Source of the DNA: Candidatus Vicinibacter affinis
Lineage (GTDB): Bacteria; Bacteroidota; Bacteroidia; Chitinophagales; Saprospiraceae
Length of the DNA: 64,000 bases
Assembly: GCA_016714365.1 (NCBI GenBank)
Contig: JADJNH010000006.1
Location: 399,300 to 463,299 of the forward strand
Reading direction: 5' to 3'
Shown: positions 1 to 7,656 of the stretch, in pieces
Numbering within the stretch: position 1 is the stretch's first letter
Layout of the letters: each line of letters opens with the position of its first letter
Position numbers and translations under genes: made by a program
The notes under the pieces: generated by a model
The model's input: the letters and a program-made list of their open reading frames with translations, nothing else
Told to the model about the DNA's origin: nothing
The model's database searches: none

Positions 1-207
1 GATCTATTTGAAAATGGGTATAATGGAGCCCTCACATACTTTTTACTTAACATTTTAAAGACTCCAAAAGGGCATACACAGAATTTTAATCAAATACACA
101 AGTCGGTACAAAATAAATTGGTAAAGGCAGGATACTCGCAAAGCCCTATGGTGGATGGATCAAAAGATCTGCTGGAAAAAACTTTTTTCAATCAAAACCA
201 AAAATAA
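1..207 (+). CDS. Caspase-like (peptidase C14 / metacaspase) protein, C-terminal end only
   Basis: The reading frame is open from base 1 to a TAA at 205-207, so only the last 68 residues are in the window. They contain the segment NGALTYFLLNILK, then GYSQSPMVDG, close to the pattern that ends many bacterial metacaspase-like domains (a small-residue-rich FTY helix, then GYSQ-P-LEG). The catalytic His and Cys would lie outside the window and cannot be checked. The stop is followed after 2 nt by the start of a nuclease gene, so the two are almost certainly cotranscribed and probably translationally coupled. The family call rests on this short tail alone. Confidence 0.6.
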   Translation, partial: DLFENGYNGALTYFLLNILKTPKGHTQNFNQIHKSVQNKLVKAGYSQSPMVDGSKDLLEKTFFNQNQK

Positions 208-209
208 TT

Positions 210-1151
210 ATGCCTTCAATTCTGGGTTATAGGCCAAACTTCATTTCATCTTTATTGAAAGTAAATTTACCAGTATTGAATGATGAACAAAAATCAGATT
301 TAGTAAGTCATGATGATGAATGGGAATGGAAATACAAACACTATAGTTTGGCCATGTGTAAATCCCGCAAACTTGCATTCTATACTGCTTCAAATCTAAA
401 TGGTAAACTTTTCAAATCAGTTAAAAGAGCAAGTTTATTTCCTTCCGGAAATGATGAATGGAAAAATGATCCAAGATTTAAAAATCATCAATGGGGAGTT
501 GAATTGTATAAAGCGCAAAAAAGTGATTTTGACAGGGGCCATCTGGTCAAAAGAGAAGATACGCAATGGGGCTATACCATAAATGATGCAAAAAATGCTG
601 CATTGGACACCTTCCATTATTCAAATTGCGCGCCTCAATTACCCGAGCTTAACCAGAAAAAATGGGAAAATTTAGAATTCTATATCTTAAAAAAAGAAAC
701 GGTACAATACAAATTAAAAGTAAACGTATTTACCGGCCCGGTTTTGAGTTTGAGTGATCCACATTTTATAACAATCGTTGACCACCATCAAATAAAATTA
801 CCTGTTCTATTTTGGAAAGTAATCTATTATTCTGGTGATGGTAAACAGTTAAAAATTGCTGCCTTTCTGATGGGCCAGGAAACCTTGATGAGACAAAAAG
901 GAATCATTGGAGAAGCACGTACAAGATTACTGAGTGAACATTTTCAAAATTTTGAAGATGCGGAAACCTACCAGGTCAATATAAAAACAATAGAACAACT
1001 CACTGGTTTGACTTTCCAGAATGCTTTCGAACCCTATGTTGATCCAAGACCCATGAAAATACTCATCAGCGACATTCAGGTTAAAAAAGGTCTTTCTCTG
1101 TATGAAAATCCCATGATTGATGAATTTGAGTATTCCGGAATAAGTCTTTAA
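210..1151 (+). CDS. DNA/RNA non-specific endonuclease (NUC1 / DRGH family)
   Basis: This 313-residue protein carries the signature of the EndoG/Serratia-type beta-beta-alpha-Me nucleases. The DRGH motif at residues 108-111 supplies the general-base His. The segment FHYSNCAPQ followed by LNQKKWENLE (about 135-156) supplies the metal-binding Asn (N148). Such enzymes cut DNA and RNA without sequence preference using Mg2+. No signal peptide or membrane segment is evident at the N-terminus (MPSILGYRPN), so it would stay in the cytoplasm unless processed or exported by another route. The roughly 100 residues before DRGH are typical of the family. The start ATG lies 2 nt after the stop of a caspase-like gene, suggesting that a protease and a nuclease are made together. 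What controls or activates it is unknown. Confidence 0.9.
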   Translation: MPSILGYRPNFISSLLKVNLPVLNDEQKSDLVSHDDEWEWKYKHYSLAMCKSRKLAFYTASNLNGKLFKSVKRASLFPSGNDEWKNDPRFKNHQWGVELYKAQKSDFDRGHLVKREDTQWGYTINDAKNAALDTFHYSNCAPQLPELNQKKWENLEFYILKKETVQYKLKVNVFTGPVLSLSDPHFITIVDHHQIKLPVLFWKVIYYSGDGKQLKIAAFLMGQETLMRQKGIIGEARTRLLSEHFQNFEDAETYQVNIKTIEQLTGLTFQNAFEPYVDPRPMKILISDIQVKKGLSLYENPMIDEFEYSGISL

Positions 1152-1349
1152 TGGATTGAAACGAAAATTCCAGAAGCCAGCTGATTAAGCTTACATCGGG
1201 CACAGGAAAAACACCCTATTTGCATGGGCTTTATCCCTTTTTTTATTAATTAATCCTTTGATAATCAATATTACGTGTACTATGAATCCATTATTAGTAA
1301 AAATTCATTATTTTTATAACTTAAGTTTGTCAAAACAAAACTCTAACAA

Positions 1350-1994
1350 ATGAAAACTAAAATTCAAATCACCTTTTTCAAATGGTGCTCGCTGATCATC
1401 ATTCCCCTCTTGATGCAATGTACCCCTACCACTGATCCATTACAACCACTGACACCGATTCCTGCAAATGATGTTATTCAATTGATCAAGGAATACAAAA
1501 CCAAGAGGAGTGATGTTATTAACGCACATTACGATTCATTAAACACCTATGGAGAGGGCTTCTCTGATTCCAGATTTATCACTTTTGATGCGGCCACCTT
1601 AGAAAACTTCATCAGACAGATCAAATTAAAAATTGAAAACAATCACCTGGACATAAAACTTGGTGGGGTGCGCTGCTTTTACACGGTCTATCCGGATACA
1701 CTCCAAGGGCCCTATTTGGGAAGAGTAAACCCATCGTACAAAAATCATCATGCAATATTAATGGTTCCCACCTTCATTAATGCCGCCGGAGATCATCAGG
1801 AGTTTGATTTTGACCAATTTGAAGATGTAGGAGGTCTCAGAAAACCAAAGGACTTGAAACTTTTATTTTCCGGAGGTGATAAAGATCAAAATCCGGCAAC
1901 AAGTTTTTACTTCCTGAATATGGGAGGGCTTTGCCCACCACCATTTGCCGATTCTTGCAAATCAACCTTATTGGGACTTGCTGATGGCCTATAG
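1350..1994 (+). CDS. Hypothetical lipoprotein-like protein
   Basis: This 214-residue protein starts with a positively charged, hydrophobic leader ending PLLMQC (Cys 24), which resembles a relaxed lipoprotein processing site; Gln before the Cys is unusual, so lipidation is uncertain. The mature part has no family I recognise. It contains a stretch with GGVRCFYTVYPD and a late segment with GGDKDQNP and a Cys-containing tail (GGLCPPPFADSC). It stands alone, with about 200 bp upstream and 21 bp before the next gene, a 7-TM protein, so it may be cotranscribed with the signalling trio. A role as an envelope sensor partner is possible but is inference only. Confidence 0.6.
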   Translation: MKTKIQITFFKWCSLIIIPLLMQCTPTTDPLQPLTPIPANDVIQLIKEYKTKRSDVINAHYDSLNTYGEGFSDSRFITFDAATLENFIRQIKLKIENNHLDIKLGGVRCFYTVYPDTLQGPYLGRVNPSYKNHHAILMVPTFINAAGDHQEFDFDQFEDVGGLRKPKDLKLLFSGGDKDQNPATSFYFLNMGGLCPPPFADSCKSTLLGLADGL

Positions 1995-2015
1995 AAGAAA
2001 ATTATATTCTAATCC

Positions 2016-2660
2016 ATGTCCGCGATACTAAAAGACTGCGTATTTGTATTTGAGTTTCTGGCAGCTTTTGTTGGGATCATCACCTTTTTACGAATACGCA
2101 GTTCCATTTTACTCTATCTAAGTTTAATATTACTTTTTGTTTTTGTAAGTGACTACTATGGATTTCTTAACCAAAAATCAAGTGAATTCAGTAAATTTAA
2201 ATATTACAACATCGTACTCTTTCCACCTTTGGTTTTGTATATCGCCATGTATTACCATCTTTTGGCAAATCTTAAGGCAAAAATTTGGGCTTTAATCGGG
2301 AGTCTACTTTACATTGGAATTTATGCAGTGAACATTAAATTTTTACAACCAATCCATACAGAATTCCTCACATATTCCTATTGTTTTGGTTCGTTATTAC
2401 TCTGTATAAATATTCTGGTCTATCTAAAAGAGTCTCTAGAAACAGACAAACTACCTATTTTGAAAGAATCGCCTTTTTTATGGATTTCCTTTGGACTCTT
2501 CACCTATTATGGAGTTAACCTCCCCTTTATTGGATTTTACAATTATCTTGCTAAAGTTTCCCAAGAATTTTTAACCATATACTTTAATTTGACATTTGTT
2601 TTATCCTGTATCATGAATTTGTTAATCTGCATAGGCCTTTTATGTTTCAAAATCAGGTAG
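2016..2660 (+). CDS. Seven-helix integral membrane protein, candidate sensor for the adjacent kinase
   Basis: The 214 residues are almost entirely hydrophobic and resolve by eye into about seven membrane segments (near 8-25, 29-48, 64-84, 88-110, 117-137, 154-172 and 187-210) separated by short basic loops. There is no catalytic domain. The gene ends inside the next one (overlap 2642-2660), which encodes a histidine kinase with a single membrane helix and no sensory domain. This suggests that a 7-TM sensory module has been split from its kinase, or that the two proteins form a receptor complex. Seven-helix modules are known in fused bacterial sensor kinases (7TMR-DISM and MHYT-like types), but I cannot assign this one to a named family. 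Confidence 0.65.
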   Translation: MSAILKDCVFVFEFLAAFVGIITFLRIRSSILLYLSLILLFVFVSDYYGFLNQKSSEFSKFKYYNIVLFPPLVLYIAMYYHLLANLKAKIWALIGSLLYIGIYAVNIKFLQPIHTEFLTYSYCFGSLLLCINILVYLKESLETDKLPILKESPFLWISFGLFTYYGVNLPFIGFYNYLAKVSQEFLTIYFNLTFVLSCIMNLLICIGLLCFKIR

Positions 2661-3430
2661 AATTTGCAATTGTAATTGGCACCTTGATGCTTTTTATTTT
2701 ATCTACCAGCCTTATTTTATTCTATTGGAAATATGTAAACAGCAGGAATCTCTTGATTAAAGAAAGAGAACACGAAATTTTTCTTCACAAACAGGCATTA
2801 ATAACGGCCCAGCTGGAAATTAAAGAAGAGACACTTAGACAAGTTGGATATGAATTGCATGACAACATTGGCCAGCTAATGACTTTGGCTAAAATACATG
2901 CAAACAGTCTACACAAACTACAACCCAATGAGCATACACTGCAAACCATTAACAGCATTTCAAAAGCACTCGAAGAACTCAGAAAACTTTCTAAGTCCCT
3001 GGACTCAAACGCACTTAAAAATCTCAGTCTGGTAAATCTAATTTCTCAAATTCTTCAACAAATAGAAAAACTTGATGCAATACAATGTACAATTAATGTA
3101 GAAAACAGTGAATATGAAATAGATCATGGTGTTAAAATCATTTTATTCAGAACTACGCAGGAAATTCTTACGAACGCCCTGAAACATTCCAAAGCAGATC
3201 AAATTTGCATTAATTTAATATTTGGAGAGCATGAACTTATTCTCGAAATTAAAGACAATGGAATAGGTTTTGATCCAGCGTTAATGCCTACAGTTGAAGG
3301 AAATGGAACTGGTATAAATCATATCCAAAACAGAGTTGGAATCATTGGAGCCAAATTGCACATTGAATCTTATCCAAATAAAGGAACAAAATTCATCATC
3401 ATTTACCCCACAAATCAACACCATGCATAA
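2642..3430 (+). CDS. Sensor histidine kinase (HisKA_3 / NarL-partner type)
   Basis: The 262 residues comprise one N-terminal membrane helix (about 7-28), a coiled-coil linker, a HisKA_3 dimerisation box with YELHDNIGQ (phosphoacceptor His 73), and a GHKL ATPase domain. The ATPase domain shows the N box (EILTNALKHSKA), G1 (DNGIGFDP) and G2 (GNGTGINHIQNRVG). This is the LuxR-partner class of kinase. It has no PAS, HAMP or extracytoplasmic domain, so sensing probably depends on the overlapping 7-TM protein encoded just upstream. Its 3' end overlaps the response regulator by 8 nt, so three genes are translationally chained. Confidence 0.9.
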   Translation: MFQNQVEFAIVIGTLMLFILSTSLILFYWKYVNSRNLLIKEREHEIFLHKQALITAQLEIKEETLRQVGYELHDNIGQLMTLAKIHANSLHKLQPNEHTLQTINSISKALEELRKLSKSLDSNALKNLSLVNLISQILQQIEKLDAIQCTINVENSEYEIDHGVKIILFRTTQEILTNALKHSKADQICINLIFGEHELILEIKDNGIGFDPALMPTVEGNGTGINHIQNRVGIIGAKLHIESYPNKGTKFIIIYPTNQHHA

Positions 3431-4076
3431 AATCATTCTTGTTGAAGACCATTTTTTAATGGCGCAGGCCATAAGTCAGGTAATTGAAAAAAACACTCAG
3501 TATAAAGTACTGAAAATTTGTAGAAATGGGAAAGAATTAATGCAACTTTTGACAGAGCAAAAAGTAAGTCCCGACCTTATCATGCTGGACATCAACATGC
3601 CCGTCATGAATGGATTCGAAACAGCTGAATGGCTTCAAGACGAATTTCCCAAAATTAAATTTATCACACTTACCATGAATGATGATGAAGCATCTCTGAT
3701 AAAAATGTTCACACTTGGTGCAAAAGGGTATATTTTGAAAGATGCGGATGAAGATCATTTATTGGACGCCATCAGAATTGTGATAAAAGATGGGTTCTAT
3801 TTTAGCGAGCACGCTTCACAGATACTTTTTGGTGCAATGAATTTCAAGCAAAATAAATTGTCCTCTGCAAAACCAGAAATCCAACTTAGAGAAAAAGAGA
3901 TCGAATTATTAAAATGGTCATGTACTGAGTTAACCTATAAGGAAATTGCAGCTAAAATGAACCTCAGTCCTAAAACAATAGATGGATACCGCGAATCTCT
4001 CTTTGAAAAATTAGAATTGCACTCCAGGGTAGGTATGGCTGTATATGCCATAAGACATGGGATATTCAAAATTTAA
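3423..4076 (+). CDS. LuxR/NarL-family response regulator
   Basis: The 217-residue protein has a receiver domain with phosphoacceptor Asp 56 (in LIMLDINMPVMNG), a conserved Thr (FITLTMND) and Lys (GYILKDA), then a LuxR-type helix-turn-helix (LTYKEIAAKMNLSPKTIDGY, about 165-190). I chose the ATG at 3423, which begins MHKIILVEDH; an upstream in-frame start at 3336 would add 29 residues that are only the kinase gene read out of frame. The start overlaps the kinase stop. It is the output of the 7-TM/kinase pair. The metacaspase-like gene 232 bp downstream in the same direction is a possible target, which is inference. Confidence 0.92.
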   Translation: MHKIILVEDHFLMAQAISQVIEKNTQYKVLKICRNGKELMQLLTEQKVSPDLIMLDINMPVMNGFETAEWLQDEFPKIKFITLTMNDDEASLIKMFTLGAKGYILKDADEDHLLDAIRIVIKDGFYFSEHASQILFGAMNFKQNKLSSAKPEIQLREKEIELLKWSCTELTYKEIAAKMNLSPKTIDGYRESLFEKLELHSRVGMAVYAIRHGIFKI

Positions 4077-4188
4077 TTTCCTGGGTACTAAGAAACATAA
4101 TTATTCTCGTCGCTATTAATAACTATTGCCGAAGAAATTTCACCCTAAAAATGCAGGTAAAATCCTGTAGCAATAGAAGAAATATCCC

Positions 4189-4221
4189 CTTGATAATGGC
4201 CCTCGTCAAATCACATCTTTG
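4189..4221 (+). promoter_or_regulatory. Possible Bacteroidota-type promoter for the metacaspase-like gene
   Basis: CTTG at 4189-4192 and CATCTTTG at 4214-4221 are separated by 21 nt, one mismatch each from the Bacteroidota consensus TTTG / TAnnTTTG. The implied start site near 4228 leaves a leader of about 80 nt before the ATG at 4308. This suggests transcription separate from the kinase operon. It is a pattern match only. Confidence 0.3.
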
Positions 4222-4307
4222 TAGTATCAATTATAATTTATTGTAGTTGTAGGGGATTCCGAAAACCTATTAGAGTAGGAAATTAAATAACTATCTAAAA
4301 ATAAATT

Positions 4308-5174
4308 ATGGCAAAAAGAGCAGTAGTGGTCGGAATAAACGACTATGCACCAATTGGTGGCGGAGGACCGGACCTTCGAGGTTGTGTTAATGATGCCAGA
4401 GACATGGCTAACACTCTGGTAATTTGTGGTTTTCCTGTTCCAAACATCAGAATCCTTACAGACAGGAATGCAACTAAAGCTAACATTTTAAATTATTTAC
4501 GTTGGCTGGTTAGCACTTCTGTTCGTGGAGACTCCATAGTATTTTACTATTCAGGACATGGGACAAGAGTCACAAATGTAGGTGCTGATCTTGAAATAGA
4601 AGGATTGGATGAAGCAATTTGCCCTCATGACTTCAATACAGCAGGATTTATTACTGATGATGTGTTTAAATCCATTTTTGATACTTTGAAGCCTGGTGTG
4701 AATCTGGAGGTAATTTTTGATTGTTGCCATTCAGGAACTGGAACAAGAATTCTATTCGGACCAAACTTTGAATTAAATCGAATCGGTGTTGAGAATGATG
4801 AATATTCAGCAGTAAGAACTATTGAACCAATGTTGGAGGATGAATTTTATTATGCTTTTCATAGAGAATTCGAAACAGATGAGAATAAGAAGGCTTTACC
4901 ACTTAAAAAAGCATTAGTACCTGTTTCTACATTGAATCATACTTTGTGGGCAGCATGCAAGGATAATCAAGTGAGCATGGAAGGGAATATAGGTGGATCC
5001 ATAAGAGGCTATTTTACTTACCACTTTTGCCGCTGCCTTCGTTCAGTTTCAGGAAATATTACCAGAAGATTACTGGACGCACAGGTCGCAAATGCACTAC
5101 ATGCCATGGGTGCTGCACAAATCAACCAAACTGAATCAAAAAACACTGAGTTTGCTCAAAGGATTTTTACCTGA
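4308..5174 (+). CDS. Metacaspase-like cysteine peptidase (peptidase C14, caspase fold)
   Basis: The 288 residues are essentially a bare caspase domain. It starts with a typical first strand (AVVVGINDY) and the helix motif LRGCVNDARDM. The catalytic His 84 lies in FYYSGHGT, and the catalytic Cys 140 in IFDCCHSGTG, preceded by the S1-pocket Asp 138. DEAICPHDF follows the usual pattern between them. The C-terminal GYFTYHFCRCLR with a late TESKNTEFAQRIF fits the small-subunit end. Bacterial members cleave after Arg/Lys and act in stress responses or cell death. No prodomain, repeat or effector domain is attached and there is no signal peptide. It lies downstream of a sensor kinase and regulator. 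Another caspase-like gene, coupled to a nuclease, lies 4 kb upstream, so the two may belong to one response. Confidence 0.9.
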   Translation: MAKRAVVVGINDYAPIGGGGPDLRGCVNDARDMANTLVICGFPVPNIRILTDRNATKANILNYLRWLVSTSVRGDSIVFYYSGHGTRVTNVGADLEIEGLDEAICPHDFNTAGFITDDVFKSIFDTLKPGVNLEVIFDCCHSGTGTRILFGPNFELNRIGVENDEYSAVRTIEPMLEDEFYYAFHREFETDENKKALPLKKALVPVSTLNHTLWAACKDNQVSMEGNIGGSIRGYFTYHFCRCLRSVSGNITRRLLDAQVANALHAMGAAQINQTESKNTEFAQRIFT

Positions 5175-5280
5175 TAGATTGGTTCATTTACTAATCATCA
5201 GCTGATAAACATCTCCCCAACTTTATAGTACCCCCAGAGTAAGTCTACTTTGTGTATTAAAATAAGGTTTTGTTTGTTGA

Positions 5281-5332
5281 AATAAATGCCATGAAATTCT
5301 GAACACTATTCAGTTTGTTCATGGCATTTATT
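5281..5332 (+). terminator. Long perfect inverted repeat downstream of the metacaspase-like gene
   Basis: A 15-bp arm (5281-5295, AATAAATGCCATGAA) is perfectly complementary to 5318-5332. A nested 5-bp stem (CTGAA 5299-5303 with TTCAG 5309-5313) lies in the loop. The ends are AT-rich and there is no long T run, so it may be an RNA-stabilising or bidirectional terminator hairpin, or a site read as DNA. Confidence 0.5.
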
Positions 5333-5702
5333 AAATAATACATTCTCTGGCAAAAAAAACGCAAAATAAAACATAGACCAAAAAAGACCTTTTGGGATGA
5401 CCAAACAGCGAATTAAATTATCTTGAAAGATCCGATTTATTTCCAACATCCAAAATGGTGCTTCAATTAACATAAGGATCTAAAGTATTTTAATCAATGA
5501 AAACTATTTCCCAAATTTGAAAAATAAGTATACTTTATAAGTTTTGATCCATTTAAATATTTTATTGAAACAATATCTAGTTTTAATCATCCGGAATCTC
5601 CAAATGAAAATTTAGCCTAACCTCGAGAGTACTTAAATCCTAATTCTTTATATTTTCTTTATACGGTATTGTGTATTTTTACCCATCCTAACTTCAACGA
5701 AA
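5333..5702. other. Intergenic stretch with no recognised feature
   Basis: About 370 bp of AT-rich sequence between the hairpin and the KdpD-like kinase. I see no gene, repeat or clear promoter. The kinase start downstream is a TTG, so its leader is not well defined. Confidence 0.5.
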
Positions 5703-6785
5703 TTGCTACCGGTCAATACCAGAAAAATTAATAAAATCAGACAACATGGGATCAGTATTGGACTTGTGTTGATCGTTTCTATAGCCTGCTTTCTATTTGT
5801 TGATCTTGTCGGTTACCGGGTAGTGGCTCTGGTTCTTCTGGTCACAGTCTCTTTACTCGCCATGCTCTTTGAAATCTCCCCGGTCTTAATCGCAGCTGTT
5901 TTGAGTGCACTTATTTGGAATTTCTTTTTCATACCGCCCATTTTTACTTTCCACGTAGATCATGCAGAAGATTTGTTGATGTTTCTCATGTATTTTCTGG
6001 TCGCCATGGTAAATGCAGTATTGACCTTCAAAATTAGGGAAGCAGAAACCATCGCAAGAGATAAAGAAGAAAAAGAAAATGCATTAAGACATTACAATGT
6101 TTTACTTAATTCGCTTTCCCACGAATTGAGAACACCCATCGCTACCATCATTGGTGCGGTGGACACCTTAAAGGAAAATAATAAACAACTAACTGAATTA
6201 TCAAAAGAGGAACTATTGAACTCAATAGATTTGGCAAGCATCCGATTGAACAGACAGGTAGAGAACTTGCTCAACATGAGTCGTGTGGAGACAGGAATGT
6301 TCAAACTAAAACTTGATTGGTGTGACCTGAATGATCTCATTCATTCCATAGTCCAAAAAATCCAACCATCCTCAGTTCAGCAGCGAATACTGATTCAAAC
6401 AACAGATAATTTGCCATTATTCAAAATTGACGCAGTCCTGATTGAACAAGCAATTCAGAACATCCTGCACAATGCGGTGCAGTATACCCCTGAAGGAACT
6501 CAAATCAAAATTGATTTGGCCTATCAAATTGATAAATGCATCATTATTATTTCAGATCAGGGAAAAGGATTTCCGGAAGAAGAAATTCATTTAGTATTTG
6601 ATAAATTTTACCGACTGCACAACAGCCCCACAGGCGGAACAGGATTAGGATTGTCCATTGCCAAAGGATTTACAGAAGCTCATCACGGGTCTATCAAACT
6701 GGAAAACAAACCTGAAGGAGGAGCCAGATTTACCTTAGAAATTCCTGCTGAAACTTCATTTATAAACAACCTAAAAAATGAATAA
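5703..6785 (+). CDS. KdpD-like sensor histidine kinase lacking the KdpD/USP input half
   Basis: The 360 residues start with four membrane helices (about 18-37, 39-57, 59-77, 91-109) resembling the DUF4118 membrane block of KdpD, including FFFIPPIFTFHV. A short coiled coil leads to HisKA (SLSHELRTPIATIIG, phosphoacceptor His 140) and a HATPase domain with an N box (IQNILHNAVQYTPEG), G1 (DQGKGFP) and G2 (GTGLGLSIAKGF). The cytoplasmic KdpD and Usp domains of Escherichia coli KdpD (about 900 residues) are absent, so this is the C-terminal half only. The start is a TTG with no in-frame ATG upstream and is uncertain. It overlaps the response regulator by 8 nt. A Kup K+ transporter follows, implying K+ or turgor sensing; no KdpFABC genes lie nearby. 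Confidence 0.82.
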   Translation: MLPVNTRKINKIRQHGISIGLVLIVSIACFLFVDLVGYRVVALVLLVTVSLLAMLFEISPVLIAAVLSALIWNFFFIPPIFTFHVDHAEDLLMFLMYFLVAMVNAVLTFKIREAETIARDKEEKENALRHYNVLLNSLSHELRTPIATIIGAVDTLKENNKQLTELSKEELLNSIDLASIRLNRQVENLLNMSRVETGMFKLKLDWCDLNDLIHSIVQKIQPSSVQQRILIQTTDNLPLFKIDAVLIEQAIQNILHNAVQYTPEGTQIKIDLAYQIDKCIIIISDQGKGFPEEEIHLVFDKFYRLHNSPTGGTGLGLSIAKGFTEAHHGSIKLENKPEGGARFTLEIPAETSFINNLKNE

Positions 6786-7455
6786 AGCCGAAATTCTAAT
6801 CATCGATGACGAACCGCAAATCAGAAAACTTCTGGAAATAAATCTGGAGAGTAATGGTTACAAAGTCCTACAGGCCTCAACAGGTCAGGAAGGTATTCTG
6901 ATGGCTGCAAATCATCCTCCGGAACTCATTCTGCTTGACCTTGGTCTTCCCGATAAAAGTGGTCATGAAGTATTAAAAGAGATTAAAACCTGGTATAATA
7001 AATCCATCATCATTCTCTCTGTCCTGGACGATGAATCCAATATTGTAACTGCTTTGGACAATGGAGCAACTGACTATCTGACCAAGCCATTCAGAACCGG
7101 AGAACTCCTTGCTCGGATCAGATGCTGTATCAGAAAAAATGGACCTGAAGAAAATCACAGCAGCATACAAGCAGGAGATTTATCGATTGATCTGGTAGCC
7201 AGAATAGTAAAGAAAAATAATATCCTGATAAAACTAACTTCAACTGAATTTAACTTGCTTGCCTTATTTGCAAAAAATGAAGGGAGGGTACTTACACATC
7301 AATATATTCTTAAAAGTATTTGGGGCGTTGCATATCAACTGGAAACACAATATCTAAGGGTGTTTGTAGCCAGCTTAAGAAAAAAAATAGAAGACAACCC
7401 TAATAATCCCAGGCATATTATCACGGAGAGTGGTGTCGGGTATCGTTTTAACTAG
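6778..7455 (+). CDS. KdpE-like OmpR-family response regulator
   Basis: The 225-residue protein is a receiver plus winged helix. The phosphoacceptor is Asp 54 in LILLDLGLPDKSG, and the switch Lys lies in YLTKPFRTGELLARIR. The C-terminal domain (about 125-225) has the OmpR-type recognition region (STEFNLLALFAKNEGRVLTH, then LRVFVASLRKKIEDNP and ESGVGYRF), as in KdpE. It overlaps the KdpD-like kinase gene, so the two are a cognate pair. The most likely target is the downstream transporter gene, 201 bp away. In other bacteria this pair activates kdpFABC. Confidence 0.88.
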   Translation: MNKAEILIIDDEPQIRKLLEINLESNGYKVLQASTGQEGILMAANHPPELILLDLGLPDKSGHEVLKEIKTWYNKSIIILSVLDDESNIVTALDNGATDYLTKPFRTGELLARIRCCIRKNGPEENHSSIQAGDLSIDLVARIVKKNNILIKLTSTEFNLLALFAKNEGRVLTHQYILKSIWGVAYQLETQYLRVFVASLRKKIEDNPNNPRHIITESGVGYRFN

Positions 7456-7656
7456 AGCATTACTCAACATATAAATTCTATCCAGCTATTTATATTTCTG
7501 ACTAAAAATTGCAGTGCATTTAGCCAAGTAAGAAATGTGGTTTATCCTCGCTAAACTATCCTCGCTTTCTTTATAATATCTTTATGACTACCTGCCAACC
7601 TTTTATAGACCCCTTATAAGTTGCATCGGAGCTTTGGGTGTCAAATTTATAAAAGT

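Noticed and set aside
1152..1349. GGG-CCC pairing with a run of seven T downstream of the nuclease gene
   Set aside because: The stem is only three G-C pairs, too weak to call a terminator.
7456..7656. Possible c-di-AMP riboswitch in front of the K+ transporter gene
   Set aside because: The leader has no visible conserved helices or motifs of that class, and a two-component pair already precedes the gene.
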